Virus record (IMG/VR): IMGVR_UViG_3300042556_002257 | Span: 1 to 27,773 of that record | Reading direction: 5' to 3' (one strand) | DNA: 27,773 nt | Source of the DNA: a virus | In this document: in pieces, positions 7,680 to 15,254 of the stretch | How positions within the stretch are numbered: the stretch's first letter is position 1 | Layout: the number at the start of each line of letters is the position of its first letter | Translations under genes and position numbers: made by a program | Notes under the pieces: model-generated | What the model saw: only the letters and a program-made list of their open reading frames with translations | Told to the model about the DNA's origin: nothing | The model's database searches: none

Positions 7680-9542
7680 TCAGGCCGTGGCCATCCGGTA
7701 GCAGCTCTTCGGCTCGCCCTTGGCGACACCGAAGTCGAAGTACCCGCGGACCTGGATGCCGAGCGTGTCGAAGTCCGCCTCGGCCTGCTCCACGACGGGG
7801 TTGCGGTTGCCGTTGAGGAACAGCACCTCCATCGCGTTCAGGTCGCCCGGGTTCGCCACGAGCCACCAGGTGCTCGCGCTCGACAGGTAGACCGACGACA
7901 CGACCTGATAACGACCGGCCAGCACGTTCGTGCTGGGGGCCGCACCGCTCGTGCCGTGGATCAGGGCCGAGCCCATGAGCTCGGCACCCGCGATCTCCAG
8001 CTCCGGCGGGAGCAGCAGCATCGCCGGGGCCACAGACAGCGGGTTGCCGTCCGCGTCGGTGACCTTCCGGTAGGCCGACACGGCCGCCTTCAGGCTGGTC
8101 AGGCTGAGGGCGTTGCCAGCCCCGGCCGTGGCCCGCTCGAAGTAGGTGGCGTTAGACGCCTGGAACTCGGCCCAGAAGTTGGTGTTGAACCGGAGAGCCG
8201 CACCACGGCCGAGCCGGGTGGGCACCACGGTCAGAGCACCGAGGTCGTCGTTGATCAGGTCCCGACGGCTGATCGCGGAGATCCGGCCGTAGGACTTCGC
8301 ACCGAACGAACGGGCCTCGTCGGTCGCTTCGGCCGACTTCAGCTCGCCGGCCGGGCCGACTTCCTCGAACGTGAACCCGCCGTTGACGCGCACGCCGGTC
8401 ACCGCCTTGAAGTCGGAGACGGGGCGGATCATCGAGATCCGGTCCCACACCGACTCCACCGAGGTGTAGCCGTTGAGGAGGAACTTGCCGTAGGCCGTGC
8501 CGACGACGTTGGCGATCGAATGGGTGCTGGACCCGAACGATGCCTTCAGCACGTCGCGAAGGTTGCCGTCGGTGAGCTTGTAGGCATCACCCTGGTAGCC
8601 GTTCGCCTTCGCGGCCCGCAGGAGCATCTCCTGGAGGCCCATGTTCCGCCGCTTGTGGGCGGCTTCGAGCGTCCGCTCGCCGAACTGCTTGTCGACGCCG
8701 GGCAGGTTGCCGGCGAGGCAGATCGAGGCGACGAGCAGCTCGTCGGTCTCGGCCGGCTTGGCGACGACGTGAACCGCCGGAGCGGACGGGCGATCGGCAC
8801 GAATGTCCGCGAGGGCTTCGGCCTTGACCTCCTTCCGGATCTGCTCGAGCAGCTCGGCCTTGATCGCACCCAGGTCCACGGAGGGAGCGGGCGGCGTCAC
8901 GGCCTCGGGGGCCTTCGCTTCCACGGCGACCTTCGCCGTGGCTTCCGCCGAGGCCTTGACCTCGTCGGGCTTCTGGGTGGCGTGATCCGCCATGGGGAAA
9001 CCTCCATCATTCGCTTCCGCAGCGATCGCGGCAGACGTAGCGGCGTCTGCTCCGAAAAGGACGATCGACACCTCGCGGAGCGTGCTGGCACGCACCACGC
9101 TGATCGGGCCGGCGAACTGGCGGCCGTTCACCTCGACGCTCTCGCCGGCGGCGATGTTCTCGATCCGGCCGACGTCGGCCCCGATCGACGCCTGGAACCG
9201 CCAGCCCTTGCGGGCCAGCGTCACGGCCTTCGCAACCTCTGGGCTCTCGCCGATGACCTCGGTGGCCACGGTCAGGTCCGTGCCGCTGTTCACGACATCC
9301 GACGCCTGGCCGACGGCGTGGTCGATGTCGTACTGGTGGCCGAGCATCACCGCGATCGGCTGGCTGGTCGTGTCCATGCCGGCCAGGTCCACGACGAGCG
9401 GCGTGCGGCTCCATGCCTGCCGGATGGCCCGGCCGGTGTAGCCCACGAGCGAGAACTTCGGGTTGCCGCTGCTCTGGCCGTCCGCGAGGATCGGGGCCTC
9501 GATGAGCGTTGCTTCGCCGCCGAACGTGATTTTCTGGCTCAC
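7680..9542 (-). CDS. Prohead protease - major capsid protein fusion
   Basis: The start is GTG at 9542 (GTGA overlap with the portal stop), with AGGAGG seven bases upstream. Residues 1-170 form an HK97-type prohead protease: His in MLGHQYD (H69) and Ser in WRFQASIG (S119), spaced as in that family, plus the acidic LREVSIVLFGAD strand near 155-166. Residues about 185-265 are Ala/Lys/Glu-rich and helical, like a scaffolding or delta domain. Residues about 266-620 match an HK97-fold capsid, with SISRRDLINDD-like and LLLPPELEIAGAELM segments and a C-terminal VRGYFDFGVA. Protease-capsid fusions are known in other phages. A strong internal start at 8993 could make the capsid part separately. Confidence 0.92.
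   Translation of the reverse strand: MSQKITFGGEATLIEAPILADGQSSGNPKFSLVGYTGRAIRQAWSRTPLVVDLAGMDTTSQPIAVMLGHQYDIDHAVGQASDVVNSGTDLTVATEVIGESPEVAKAVTLARKGWRFQASIGADVGRIENIAAGESVEVNGRQFAGPISVVRASTLREVSIVLFGADAATSAAIAAEANDGGFPMADHATQKPDEVKASAEATAKVAVEAKAPEAVTPPAPSVDLGAIKAELLEQIRKEVKAEALADIRADRPSAPAVHVVAKPAETDELLVASICLAGNLPGVDKQFGERTLEAAHKRRNMGLQEMLLRAAKANGYQGDAYKLTDGNLRDVLKASFGSSTHSIANVVGTAYGKFLLNGYTSVESVWDRISMIRPVSDFKAVTGVRVNGGFTFEEVGPAGELKSAEATDEARSFGAKSYGRISAISRRDLINDDLGALTVVPTRLGRGAALRFNTNFWAEFQASNATYFERATAGAGNALSLTSLKAAVSAYRKVTDADGNPLSVAPAMLLLPPELEIAGAELMGSALIHGTSGAAPSTNVLAGRYQVVSSVYLSSASTWWLVANPGDLNAMEVLFLNGNRNPVVEQAEADFDTLGIQVRGYFDFGVAKGEPKSCYRMATA
8991..9005 (-). promoter_or_regulatory. Internal ribosome site and in-frame start in capsid gene
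   Basis: GGAGG (9005-9001) stands seven bases before an in-frame ATG (8993) at residue 184 of the fusion, just after the protease domain. Initiation here would make a 437-residue protein with scaffold-like helix and capsid but no protease. This mirrors nested scaffold genes such as lambda Nu3 inside C. Use of the site is inferred. Confidence 0.6.
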
Positions 9543-10999
9543 TGGTTCGCCTCCTGGGGCTGGTCGGCCGGGGCCGGCTGCTGATCGGGCGTCGTGAGGT
9601 CGATGCCCAGTTCAGCCGCATACGCCTCCTCGGCGGCGATCTGGCGGAACACCTGCCGCCAGTCCTTGCCGCGGCGGGCACAGGCTTCCGACCGGCTCAC
9701 GGTCTTGTTTTCCAGGCCGACGCTCTCGGCGTTGGCTTCCTTGAGCGGGTCGATGTGCTCATGGCCGTCCCAGCGCCACCGCCACGTCCACTGATCGCGG
9801 GGCGGGAGGCCGTCGGGGATCATGCCGTCCACCACGGCGGCCTCGTCGATCCACCGCTGGAGCAGCGGGTCGAGGATCACCCGCTCCACGTCCGCCCGTT
9901 CGGCGTTCATGTGCTGGCGATACACGAGGTAGTCGCCACGCATGGTGGAGTAGTTCGCCCCGGTCGCGTCCATCACCGCGACGATGTACGGCATCGACAG
10001 GGCGCGGCTGATCTGCATCAGAATCCGCCGCTCAAAGGCGTCGAACGTGCTGGTCGGGTGCTCGGCCCGCATCTGGGCAACGTCCCACCCCTCGGGAGCC
10101 GCCATTGCCATGCCACGCATGATCGGCAGCGTCTCGGCCAGCGGCAGGGCGGCAGCGGTGCCGCTCGCCGGCATCGTGGTCTTGAAGATCGCGGCGAAGT
10201 CGGCGGCCGTCTCCGCAGCGGTCACGACCGCGTACTGGTAGCGGCGGAGCATCGCGAACAGCTCGAGGGCCGGCACGACCTCGCCGACGCCGCGGTGCTG
10301 CCCGGGGCGGGTTGCGTGAAAGTAGTGGTGGACGTAGCGAGCATCTACCCACTTGCCGCCCAGCGTCACGCCGAAGTGCAGCGAGCCCGGGTGGTGGTCG
10401 AGGAGGAAGTATTCGGACGGGTTGCCGTCGGCATCGAACCGCACGCCGTCGACGGCACCGCCGAACTCAAACCGGCTTGCCGGGTCGGCGATCATGTCGG
10501 CCTCGACCAGCCGGAGATCGAGTTGCACGTTCCGCAGCCGGCGGTTGGTGGTCTGGATGCCGAAGCCGTCGCCGTCGATCGCCTTCACGCTGCGGAGCGT
10601 CCGGAGCTTCTTCGCCAGGTCGATCTCCTGGTGCCACTCGAAGACGTTCTCCTCCACGCGGGCGACGGCCGACTGATCGGCGTCCGGCCCGCAGTCGAGG
10701 AGCAGCGTCGGCCCCTTGCCGACCAGGTCGGTGGCCAGGGTCGCCACCATGCCAGCGAGGTAGCCGTTGTTCGCGGCCTCGTAGCGGGCACGGGAGCGGA
10801 GCGTCCGTCGCACCCACGGCGACAGGGCGGCGTCGGCCGCCATGTGGTCGGCCTGCGACCAGTGGTTCTTGTTGCCGGGCGTGGTCTGGGCGGCGTCGTA
10901 CCGTGCCCGGATGAGGTTGGTGACGGCGTGCCGCTGCTTGGCGATTGTCGCCTCCAGCGACCGCCGGGACTGCCCGAGGAGGTTGCCGAACAGGCCCAT
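9539..10999 (-). CDS. Phage portal protein, lambda family
   Basis: The start ATG at 10999 overlaps the preceding TGA as TGATG. A 15-codon longer frame to 11044 lies inside the upstream gene and was rejected. The 486-residue protein has lambda-type portal features: an N-terminal RARYDAAQTT and SPWVRRTLRSRARYEAANNGYLAG, then WHQEIDLAKKLRTLRSVKAIDGDGFG, then ADMIADP and the conserved late block LMQISRALSMPYIVAVMDATGANYSTMRGDYLVYRQHM region. Portal proteins form the dodecameric ring through which terminase pumps DNA. It is encoded between a gpW-position gene and the protease-capsid fusion, the lambda W-B-C order. The C-terminus (TTPDQQPAPADQPQEANQ) is a low-complexity tail. Confidence 0.93.
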   Translation of the reverse strand: MGLFGNLLGQSRRSLEATIAKQRHAVTNLIRARYDAAQTTPGNKNHWSQADHMAADAALSPWVRRTLRSRARYEAANNGYLAGMVATLATDLVGKGPTLLLDCGPDADQSAVARVEENVFEWHQEIDLAKKLRTLRSVKAIDGDGFGIQTTNRRLRNVQLDLRLVEADMIADPASRFEFGGAVDGVRFDADGNPSEYFLLDHHPGSLHFGVTLGGKWVDARYVHHYFHATRPGQHRGVGEVVPALELFAMLRRYQYAVVTAAETAADFAAIFKTTMPASGTAAALPLAETLPIMRGMAMAAPEGWDVAQMRAEHPTSTFDAFERRILMQISRALSMPYIVAVMDATGANYSTMRGDYLVYRQHMNAERADVERVILDPLLQRWIDEAAVVDGMIPDGLPPRDQWTWRWRWDGHEHIDPLKEANAESVGLENKTVSRSEACARRGKDWRQVFRQIAAEEAYAAELGIDLTTPDQQPAPADQPQEANQ

Positions 11000-11205
11000 C
11001 AGCCGGTCGCCCCTGGGGATTCGATGCGGGCCATCCGCAGACACGCGAACGGCGAGCCGGCGGCGGCGCGCGAGCGGATCACGAAGTCGGCGGCGGCCAC
11101 CTGGCGATCGAGTTCATGCTGCTCGACCTCGCCGGCGTCGGTACGTGCCCGGCGCGGCTGCGCAAGATTCGCCGCGATCGCGTCGAGGATGTCTTCGTTG
11201 GCCAC
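10999..11205 (-). CDS. Small head-joining protein in gpW position
   Basis: This 68-residue protein starts at GTG 11205 with CGGAG seven bases upstream, and its stop overlaps the portal start. It is the same length and position as lambda gpW (directly before the portal). Its sequence is an N-terminal helix (EDILDAIAANLAQPRRA), a polar middle (GEVEQHELDRQVAAADFVIRS) and a short end (ACLRMARIESPGA). A head-completion role is inferred from location and size; direct homology to gpW was not shown. A near-perfect palindrome sits just upstream in its leader. Confidence 0.75.
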   Translation of the reverse strand: MANEDILDAIAANLAQPRRARTDAGEVEQHELDRQVAAADFVIRSRAAAGSPFACLRMARIESPGATG

Positions 11206-11217
11206 GGGCCGGCTCCG

Positions 11218-11245
11218 ATGGTCGGGCGAGGGCTCGCCCTACCAT
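11218..11245. repeat. 28-bp near-perfect palindrome before gpW-position gene
   Basis: ATGGT-c-GGGCGAG-gg-CTCGCCC-t-ACCAT forms two matching arm blocks with one mismatched pair. It lies 12 bases upstream of the GTG start at 11205 and close to its ribosome site. It could be a REP-type element, a factor-dependent terminator for the preceding transcript, or a leader hairpin affecting translation. Confidence 0.5.
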
Positions 11246-11282
11246 CACTGTACCGGCGTTCACAGGTGTTCCCGGCCGTGGC

Positions 11283-11366
11283 TCACAGGAACTCGATGCC
11301 GGACAACTCGTCCGAGAGCGAGTCCAGTTCCGCGTAGAAGTCTTCCCACACTTGATCGACGTGCAT
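11283..11366 (-). CDS. Possible 27-residue acidic protein
   Basis: ATG at 11366 with GGAG ten bases upstream encodes a 27-residue acidic peptide that starts MHVDQVWEDFYAELDSL and ends IEFL. It fills part of the gap between the membrane-protein gene and the gpW-position gene. Acidic, helical composition and a reasonable ribosome site argue for translation. Its short length makes chance possible. No function can be assigned. Confidence 0.35.
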   Translation of the reverse strand: MHVDQVWEDFYAELDSLSDELSGIEFL

Positions 11367-11413
11367 GGTGGCGGTCTCCGGCGGAAGCGGACACCACCAT
11401 TTTCAGACCGCGG

Positions 11414-11674
11414 CTACGTGTGTTTTCGGCCGTGGAATCGCACCGTCAGGTAGGTGCCGAGGAACGCTCCAGAGGCGAGCGGCACGAGGTAGATCGGGTT
11501 CTTGGAGTAGGTGATGACGCCGAAGGCCAGGAGCGAATAGAGCACGGACGAGATGCCGGCCGCGGCGAGGGCCTGCCGTCGCTCCACGCAGATGATGTAG
11601 CAAGCGTAGAGGATGTCCACCGCCACGTAGGTGAAGAAGATCACGGCGGCTGTCATGGGGGAGAAGTCGGTCAT
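11414..11674 (-). CDS. Small membrane protein, three predicted helices
   Basis: The 86-residue reading from ATG 11674 has GGAG eight bases upstream; longer open frames through 12025 are arginine-rich shadow. Three hydrophobic segments are visible: about residues 7-27 (MTAAVIFFTYVAVDILYACYI), 36-55 (AAAGISSVLYSLLAFGVITY) and 60-78 (IYLVPLASGAFLGTYLTV). The tail is basic (RFHGRKHT). It is encoded among late accessory genes between DUF7448 and the head genes. It acts in the membrane, but whether it is a holin-like, superinfection-exclusion or other protein cannot be told from sequence. Confidence 0.75.
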   Translation of the reverse strand: MTDFSPMTAAVIFFTYVAVDILYACYIICVERRQALAAAGISSVLYSLLAFGVITYSKNPIYLVPLASGAFLGTYLTVRFHGRKHT

Positions 11675-11813
11675 GGCGTTTGCTCCGGCACTGGTTCCCG
11701 TCACTTTCCGTCCACTCGCCGCTTCGCCGCCTTTCTCGGGCCGTTTCGCTCCGTTCGGCCGTGAAACGCATTTCCGCGCCGTGTTAGGCGGCGAAGATGC
11801 GGTCGAATACTGG

Positions 11814-12224
11814 TTAGGCGTCAAATCCATCGACCGGCAGATGCGTCCGCTGGAAGTGAACGCTCTCGCCGTAGTACCCGTTGCTCTCGCCCAGCCACCG
11901 CACAGCAACGTCGGCACCGTTCGCGGCCTTGAAGCGGTGCGTCGTCCAGGTAAACGAATCGAGGTACTTCGGCTTCTCGACATCATCAGGCCAGTTATCG
12001 CTCTCGGCGTCCTCGCTCGCCTCAATGATCGTCTGGCCGATCAAGTCGCACAGCATCCCCTTGGTGTCGTGGATTCGGACGTGCTCGCAGCAATCCTGCA
12101 TGTGGTAGGCCCGGAATGCCTCTCCGTCCGTGCAGACGAAAAGCATCTCGTCGCCCTCCTTGTTAGTTTCGATCCGATCAATAGTCCTGCCGACCAGTAA
12201 TGCCGGTGTGCATTCTTCTCGCAT
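11814..12224 (-). CDS. DUF7448-like protein
   Basis: The 136-residue protein starts at ATG 12224 with AGGAGG seven bases upstream (an excellent site). It reads LVGRTIDRIETNKEGDEMLFVCTDGEAFRAYHMQDCCEHVRI and later GQTIIEASEDAESDN and SFTWTTHRFKAANGADVAVRWLGESNGYYGESVHF, the pattern of the DUF7448 family found in phages; function is unknown. Its TAA stop lies inside GCCTAAC (11818-11812), and a second GCCTAAC precedes its ribosome site inside the attC-like element. Gene and element together look like a mobile gene cassette. Base composition is lower in GC than its neighbours. Confidence 0.82.
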   Translation of the reverse strand: MREECTPALLVGRTIDRIETNKEGDEMLFVCTDGEAFRAYHMQDCCEHVRIHDTKGMLCDLIGQTIIEASEDAESDNWPDDVEKPKYLDSFTWTTHRFKAANGADVAVRWLGESNGYYGESVHFQRTHLPVDGFDA

Positions 12225-12245
12225 AAATCATCCTCCTGTGTTTTT

Positions 12246-12333
12246 GCCTAACCACGCGATGCAGCGGACCCGCGATGCCGTCTGCCGGAATGGTAAGTCA
12301 GCGGTCGCGGGCCGCTGATCGCTGGAGTTCTCA
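12246..12333. repeat. Integron attC-like imperfect hairpin
   Basis: GCCTAAC (12246-12252) faces GTT (12327-12329). Inside them GCGAT (12256-12260), CAGCGG (12262-12267) and CCCGCG (12269-12274) pair with the reverse-complement blocks in 12306-12322. Two single unpaired bases, G12261 and A12268, are on the same arm and six pairs apart. A short unpaired spacer separates AAC/GTT from the stem, and the apical loop is about 31 bases. This is the layout of integron attC sites (R''-L''/L'-R' with extrahelical bases). The right-hand core reads GTTCTCA rather than GTTRRRY, so it is degenerate. It could instead be one of the intercistronic hairpins common here. Confidence 0.6.
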
Positions 12334-12657
12334 CTTCGTCCGCTCCAGCAGGCCGTCAATCACCGCCGCGATCCTGCTGCAAGAATCGTCCTCGTCATGC
12401 GATGCGTAGATGTCCCTGACGGTTGCCAACACATCCCGCTCCGCGTCGGTGAGCCGCAGGCGCTCGATCTCTGACTCCAGTTGCGCGACCTGGATCGCGC
12501 CGCTGGCGACAGCGTGCCGCAGCCAGTCGGCGGCGTCAGCCATTGGTGCCTCTCGCTCCGCGTCGGTGAGCCGCAGCCGCTCCACCTCCGCGTGCGCCGC
12601 CTGGAGTCTCAGTCTCGCAATCTCGGCGTCACCACGCATGGAAACGATGTCTTTCAT
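12331..12657 (-). CDS. Coiled-coil protein with internal duplication, 108 aa
   Basis: The likely start is ATG 12657 (MKDIVSMRGDAEIARLRL); an upstream extension to 12708 runs into a hairpin. The sequence is strongly charged and heptad-like, with two copies of ERLRLTDAERE about 39 residues apart. They are encoded by a perfect 23-bp direct repeat (12437-12459 and 12554-12576). The C-terminus (YASHDEDDSCSRIAAVIDGLLERTK) is a separate helix. Function is unknown. It is a late accessory gene, ending exactly where the attC-like element begins. The start has no strong ribosome site, so a start at MRGDAE is also possible. Confidence 0.65.
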   Translation of the reverse strand: MKDIVSMRGDAEIARLRLQAAHAEVERLRLTDAEREAPMADAADWLRHAVASGAIQVAQLESEIERLRLTDAERDVLATVRDIYASHDEDDSCSRIAAVIDGLLERTK

Positions 12658-12673
12658 TTGAGGCAGGGCGGCA

Positions 12674-12706
12674 GGCCGGCCGCGGCATGGGCGTCCGCGG
12701 CCGGCC
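12674..12706 (-). terminator. Perfect 12-bp GC hairpin after secreted-protein gene
   Basis: GGCCGGCCGCGG (12674-12685) and CCGCGGCCGGCC (12695-12706) are exact reverse complements with a nine-base loop. It begins 11 bases after the preceding stop and 17 bases before the next start. No T-tract follows. It has the same architecture as the hairpin after the capsid gene. Confidence 0.55.
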
Positions 12707-12717
12707 ACCGCCAGCGG

Positions 12718-13014
12718 TCACCGATACCGGATCACCGCGAACCACTGCCGGCGAGCCGGCGAGTAGGCCACGCCTTCCTCGACGATCGGCCGACGGCCGA
12801 AGTAGCAGCAGTTCCGCCGAGCGGCATCGGGCGTCGAGCCGGAGCCGATGCCCTCGTACTGGCCGCACGACGAATGCACGAGCGTGCCACGTCGAGCGAT
12901 CACGGTGGCGTGGTCCTGGGCGGAGATGACGACCGACCGCCGCGGGGCCACGATCACGTCCTGTGCGATCGCGGTGGTGCAGAGCAGGGCGGCCACGAGC
13001 GTAAGAAACTTCAT
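12718..13014 (-). CDS. Small exported protein with signal peptide, 98 aa
   Basis: ATG 13014 is preceded by AAAGGA seven bases away. The N-terminus MKFLTLVAALLCTTAIAQ is a typical Sec signal peptide, with likely cleavage after AIA. The mature part is basic and contains RRGTLVHSSCGQYEGIGSGSTPDAARRNCCYFGRRP, with three cysteines (SSCG and NCCY) that could form disulphides outside the cytoplasm. It lies between terminase and the head genes. No enzyme motif is seen. Possible roles include modification of the host envelope after infection or lysogenic conversion, but these are guesses. Confidence 0.78.
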   Translation of the reverse strand: MKFLTLVAALLCTTAIAQDVIVAPRRSVVISAQDHATVIARRGTLVHSSCGQYEGIGSGSTPDAARRNCCYFGRRPIVEEGVAYSPARRQWFAVIRYR

Positions 13015-13088
13015 GCTGGAGTCCTTTCAGCAAGGGTGAAACCGAACCACCCGCAGGCTCGCACGGATCCCGCAGCCGTCAACCGAGG

Positions 13089-15254
13089 CTATCGGCCGAG
13101 TTTGGCCAGCAATTCCGCACGCCTGGCGGCCATCTGCTCCGCGGTGATGACGCGGGCCGGGGCCGCCGGCGCACCATCGGCACCGATCGCCGACACGCCG
13201 GAGTAGCTCGCCGCCACCGCCGCCCCGATCAGGCAGTCCCACAGGTGGTTATCCCTGCCGGGGATCAGCCGCCACTCGTCCACCACCCGCTGCCGGCTTT
13301 CCACGCGGACCGGCACCTCGCTCGACAGCTGCTCGGCCAGCATGTCGTGCTCGCCGGCGTGGATCGTCAGCCCTTGCGGGTCGCCGACCGGCAGTTTGAC
13401 GCGGGCGGCCACGAACGTCTTCCAGGCGTTCGTGTCGTAGAGGATGTGCCGCTGCCGCTGGATGGTGCTGGTCCGCCAGTTGGCCCCGATCCGTTCGCCG
13501 CGGTCGGGGGCCTTGTCGCTGATCGTCTGCCCGCTGGCCCCCACGAAGCGGCCGTGCGTCGGCAGCACCCGCGGCCCCCACCGGGAGCGGCGGGCGAAGT
13601 CTCTGACCACGCCCTGCGACTGTGCCCAATTCGCATCGATGCACAACTGGCCAACGCGGAGGACGGCATCGTCCGTCTCGCGGGTGAACTCCCGCTCGAG
13701 CAGATCGCCGGCCAGGGCCTCGAGGCCTGCCAGGATCGCCGCCTCTACGTTTGCACCATGGGCGCGGGACAGCGTCTTCTTTGCATCGCGGAGGGTGAAG
13801 TAGGCCCGGCCCTGGTCCGGGTACGTTCCGTAGGCCACGACGTGCCCGCGGAACTGGTGGCCCCATGCCACGACGGCCCAGTAGAGCAGCTCCTTCTGGA
13901 CGTCCACGAACGCCGTGAGCGTGTCGAGGCCGCGCGGCACGGTCCAGCGCGGGACGTTGATGATGCGGCTGGTCACGTCGGCCGGCTGGAGCCCGTCCGC
14001 CCTGGAGGCGTCTTCCAGGGGGTCATTCTGGAACTCGGCAGCAAACGCCGCCTCGCCGCGGTCGATGCGGAGGTTCCAGGCGTGTTGAATCGCCGACAAC
14101 TCGTCGGCTTGTTTGCGGGCTGGCCAGCCGACCTTGGCTCCGGCGTCCATGGCCTCGCGGTGCTTGGCGTAGAACTCGTCGGCCGCGGCCGTGCCATGGC
14201 CGTCTCGTTGACCACGCCGCCGTAGTTCCGCGTACTCGTCCCACAGGGCGGTCGCGGTCGGCCACTGGTAGACCAGCCGGAAGCGGCGGCCTTGCCAGGC
14301 CGGGTGGCGCTCGCGGTCCAGGAGCCGGTCCGCCAGGTCGTCCGGGCAGATGACAGTCACGGTCGCCAGGCCGGCGATCTTCACGCCCGGCCCGGCCAAG
14401 CCAAGGATCGCCCCCTTGAGCACTGCTTCGCGGTTGGCCACCTGGGACGGGCTGCGGGCGGATTCGTCCGTCTGCGGATCGTCGATGAGCACGAGCGAGG
14501 GCCGGACCTTGCGTCCGTCCGCCGCCCGCTTCGCGGTCATGCCTCGGATCCGCCCGGTGATGCCGGCCACGCGGATGATGCCGCTGGATGCCGGCGAACC
14601 GGGGATCGTCGGGAATTGCACCTCGTTGGCCGTCCACTGGATGTGGGTCGGCTTGCCGTGGTACAGCTGCCCCTTCGCCCGCTGGTGAATCCGCTCCAGG
14701 GCCACGATCGGAAACACCGCCTCGGGGAAGTCCTCGAGGAGCAGCTCGTTGGTTTCGCACTCGACCTTGATGCTGTCCAGCATGGTCGAGGCGTGCCCTT
14801 CATCGCTGCCGATGATCGTGACGAACTCGCGGTAGCCGTAGAGCAAGGCCCAGAGCGCCGCCGCCTCCACGAGCGACGTTTTGCCGGAGCCGCGGGCCAT
14901 GGCAAACGCCAGCAGCTCGCCGCGGATCACCGCGGCCTCCACCGCCGCGATCGTCTCCAGGTGGTCGTCGGACCATTCCAGGCAGAACGTCGCCGGCATG
15001 TAGGATTCGCAGAACGATCGGAACGATGCCCGCGCCGCGTCCTTGCGGGCCTGGTTCACGACTTTCGGCATCTCGCCGATATCGCGGCCGGACTCAGAAA
15101 GCTCGGACTGGCGGCGGGCGGCGCGGTCCTTGTGGGATTCGTAGGCGTTTCCTGGCGTGCCCAGCTTCTTGCGGGCCTGCCGGATTTCCTTCAGGTCACG
15201 CTCGAGCTGGCGTTCCTTCTCGCGAGCGCGTTTGAGGACGTTGTCGCCGCTCAT
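13089..15254 (-). CDS. Terminase large subunit, GpA-like
   Basis: The 721-residue packaging motor starts at ATG 15254, overlapping the methyltransferase stop as ATGA. Residues 1-75 form a charged helical extension. The ATPase has Walker A MARGSGKT (119-126), Walker B LVLIDD (254-259) and coupling motif LATVT (296-300). The C-terminal half carries the nuclease-type acidic positions TAFVDVQ, CIDANWAQS and DNHLWDCLIGA expected of the RNase H-like domain of GpA/TerL. It cuts concatemeric DNA and pumps it into the prohead through the portal. No separate small terminase was recognised; one of the small DNA-binding proteins upstream could serve. Confidence 0.93.
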   Translation of the reverse strand: MSGDNVLKRAREKERQLERDLKEIRQARKKLGTPGNAYESHKDRAARRQSELSESGRDIGEMPKVVNQARKDAARASFRSFCESYMPATFCLEWSDDHLETIAAVEAAVIRGELLAFAMARGSGKTSLVEAAALWALLYGYREFVTIIGSDEGHASTMLDSIKVECETNELLLEDFPEAVFPIVALERIHQRAKGQLYHGKPTHIQWTANEVQFPTIPGSPASSGIIRVAGITGRIRGMTAKRAADGRKVRPSLVLIDDPQTDESARSPSQVANREAVLKGAILGLAGPGVKIAGLATVTVICPDDLADRLLDRERHPAWQGRRFRLVYQWPTATALWDEYAELRRRGQRDGHGTAAADEFYAKHREAMDAGAKVGWPARKQADELSAIQHAWNLRIDRGEAAFAAEFQNDPLEDASRADGLQPADVTSRIINVPRWTVPRGLDTLTAFVDVQKELLYWAVVAWGHQFRGHVVAYGTYPDQGRAYFTLRDAKKTLSRAHGANVEAAILAGLEALAGDLLEREFTRETDDAVLRVGQLCIDANWAQSQGVVRDFARRSRWGPRVLPTHGRFVGASGQTISDKAPDRGERIGANWRTSTIQRQRHILYDTNAWKTFVAARVKLPVGDPQGLTIHAGEHDMLAEQLSSEVPVRVESRQRVVDEWRLIPGRDNHLWDCLIGAAVAASYSGVSAIGADGAPAAPARVITAEQMAARRAELLAKLGR

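Noticed and set aside
7641-9584. A 647-codon open frame on the plus strand opposite the capsid gene
   Set aside because: It is Arg/His/Gly-rich with no recognisable domain, and the minus-strand capsid protein is clear. High GC gives long antisense frames.
9755-11764. A 669-codon plus-strand frame over the portal and following genes
   Set aside because: Same high-GC shadow effect; no ribosome site and no domain pattern, while the portal gene opposite is well supported.
11680-11818. Second attC site at the other end of the DUF7448 gene
   Set aside because: GCCTAAC/GTTAGGC cores are present twice, but no matching stem with bulges could be found around them.
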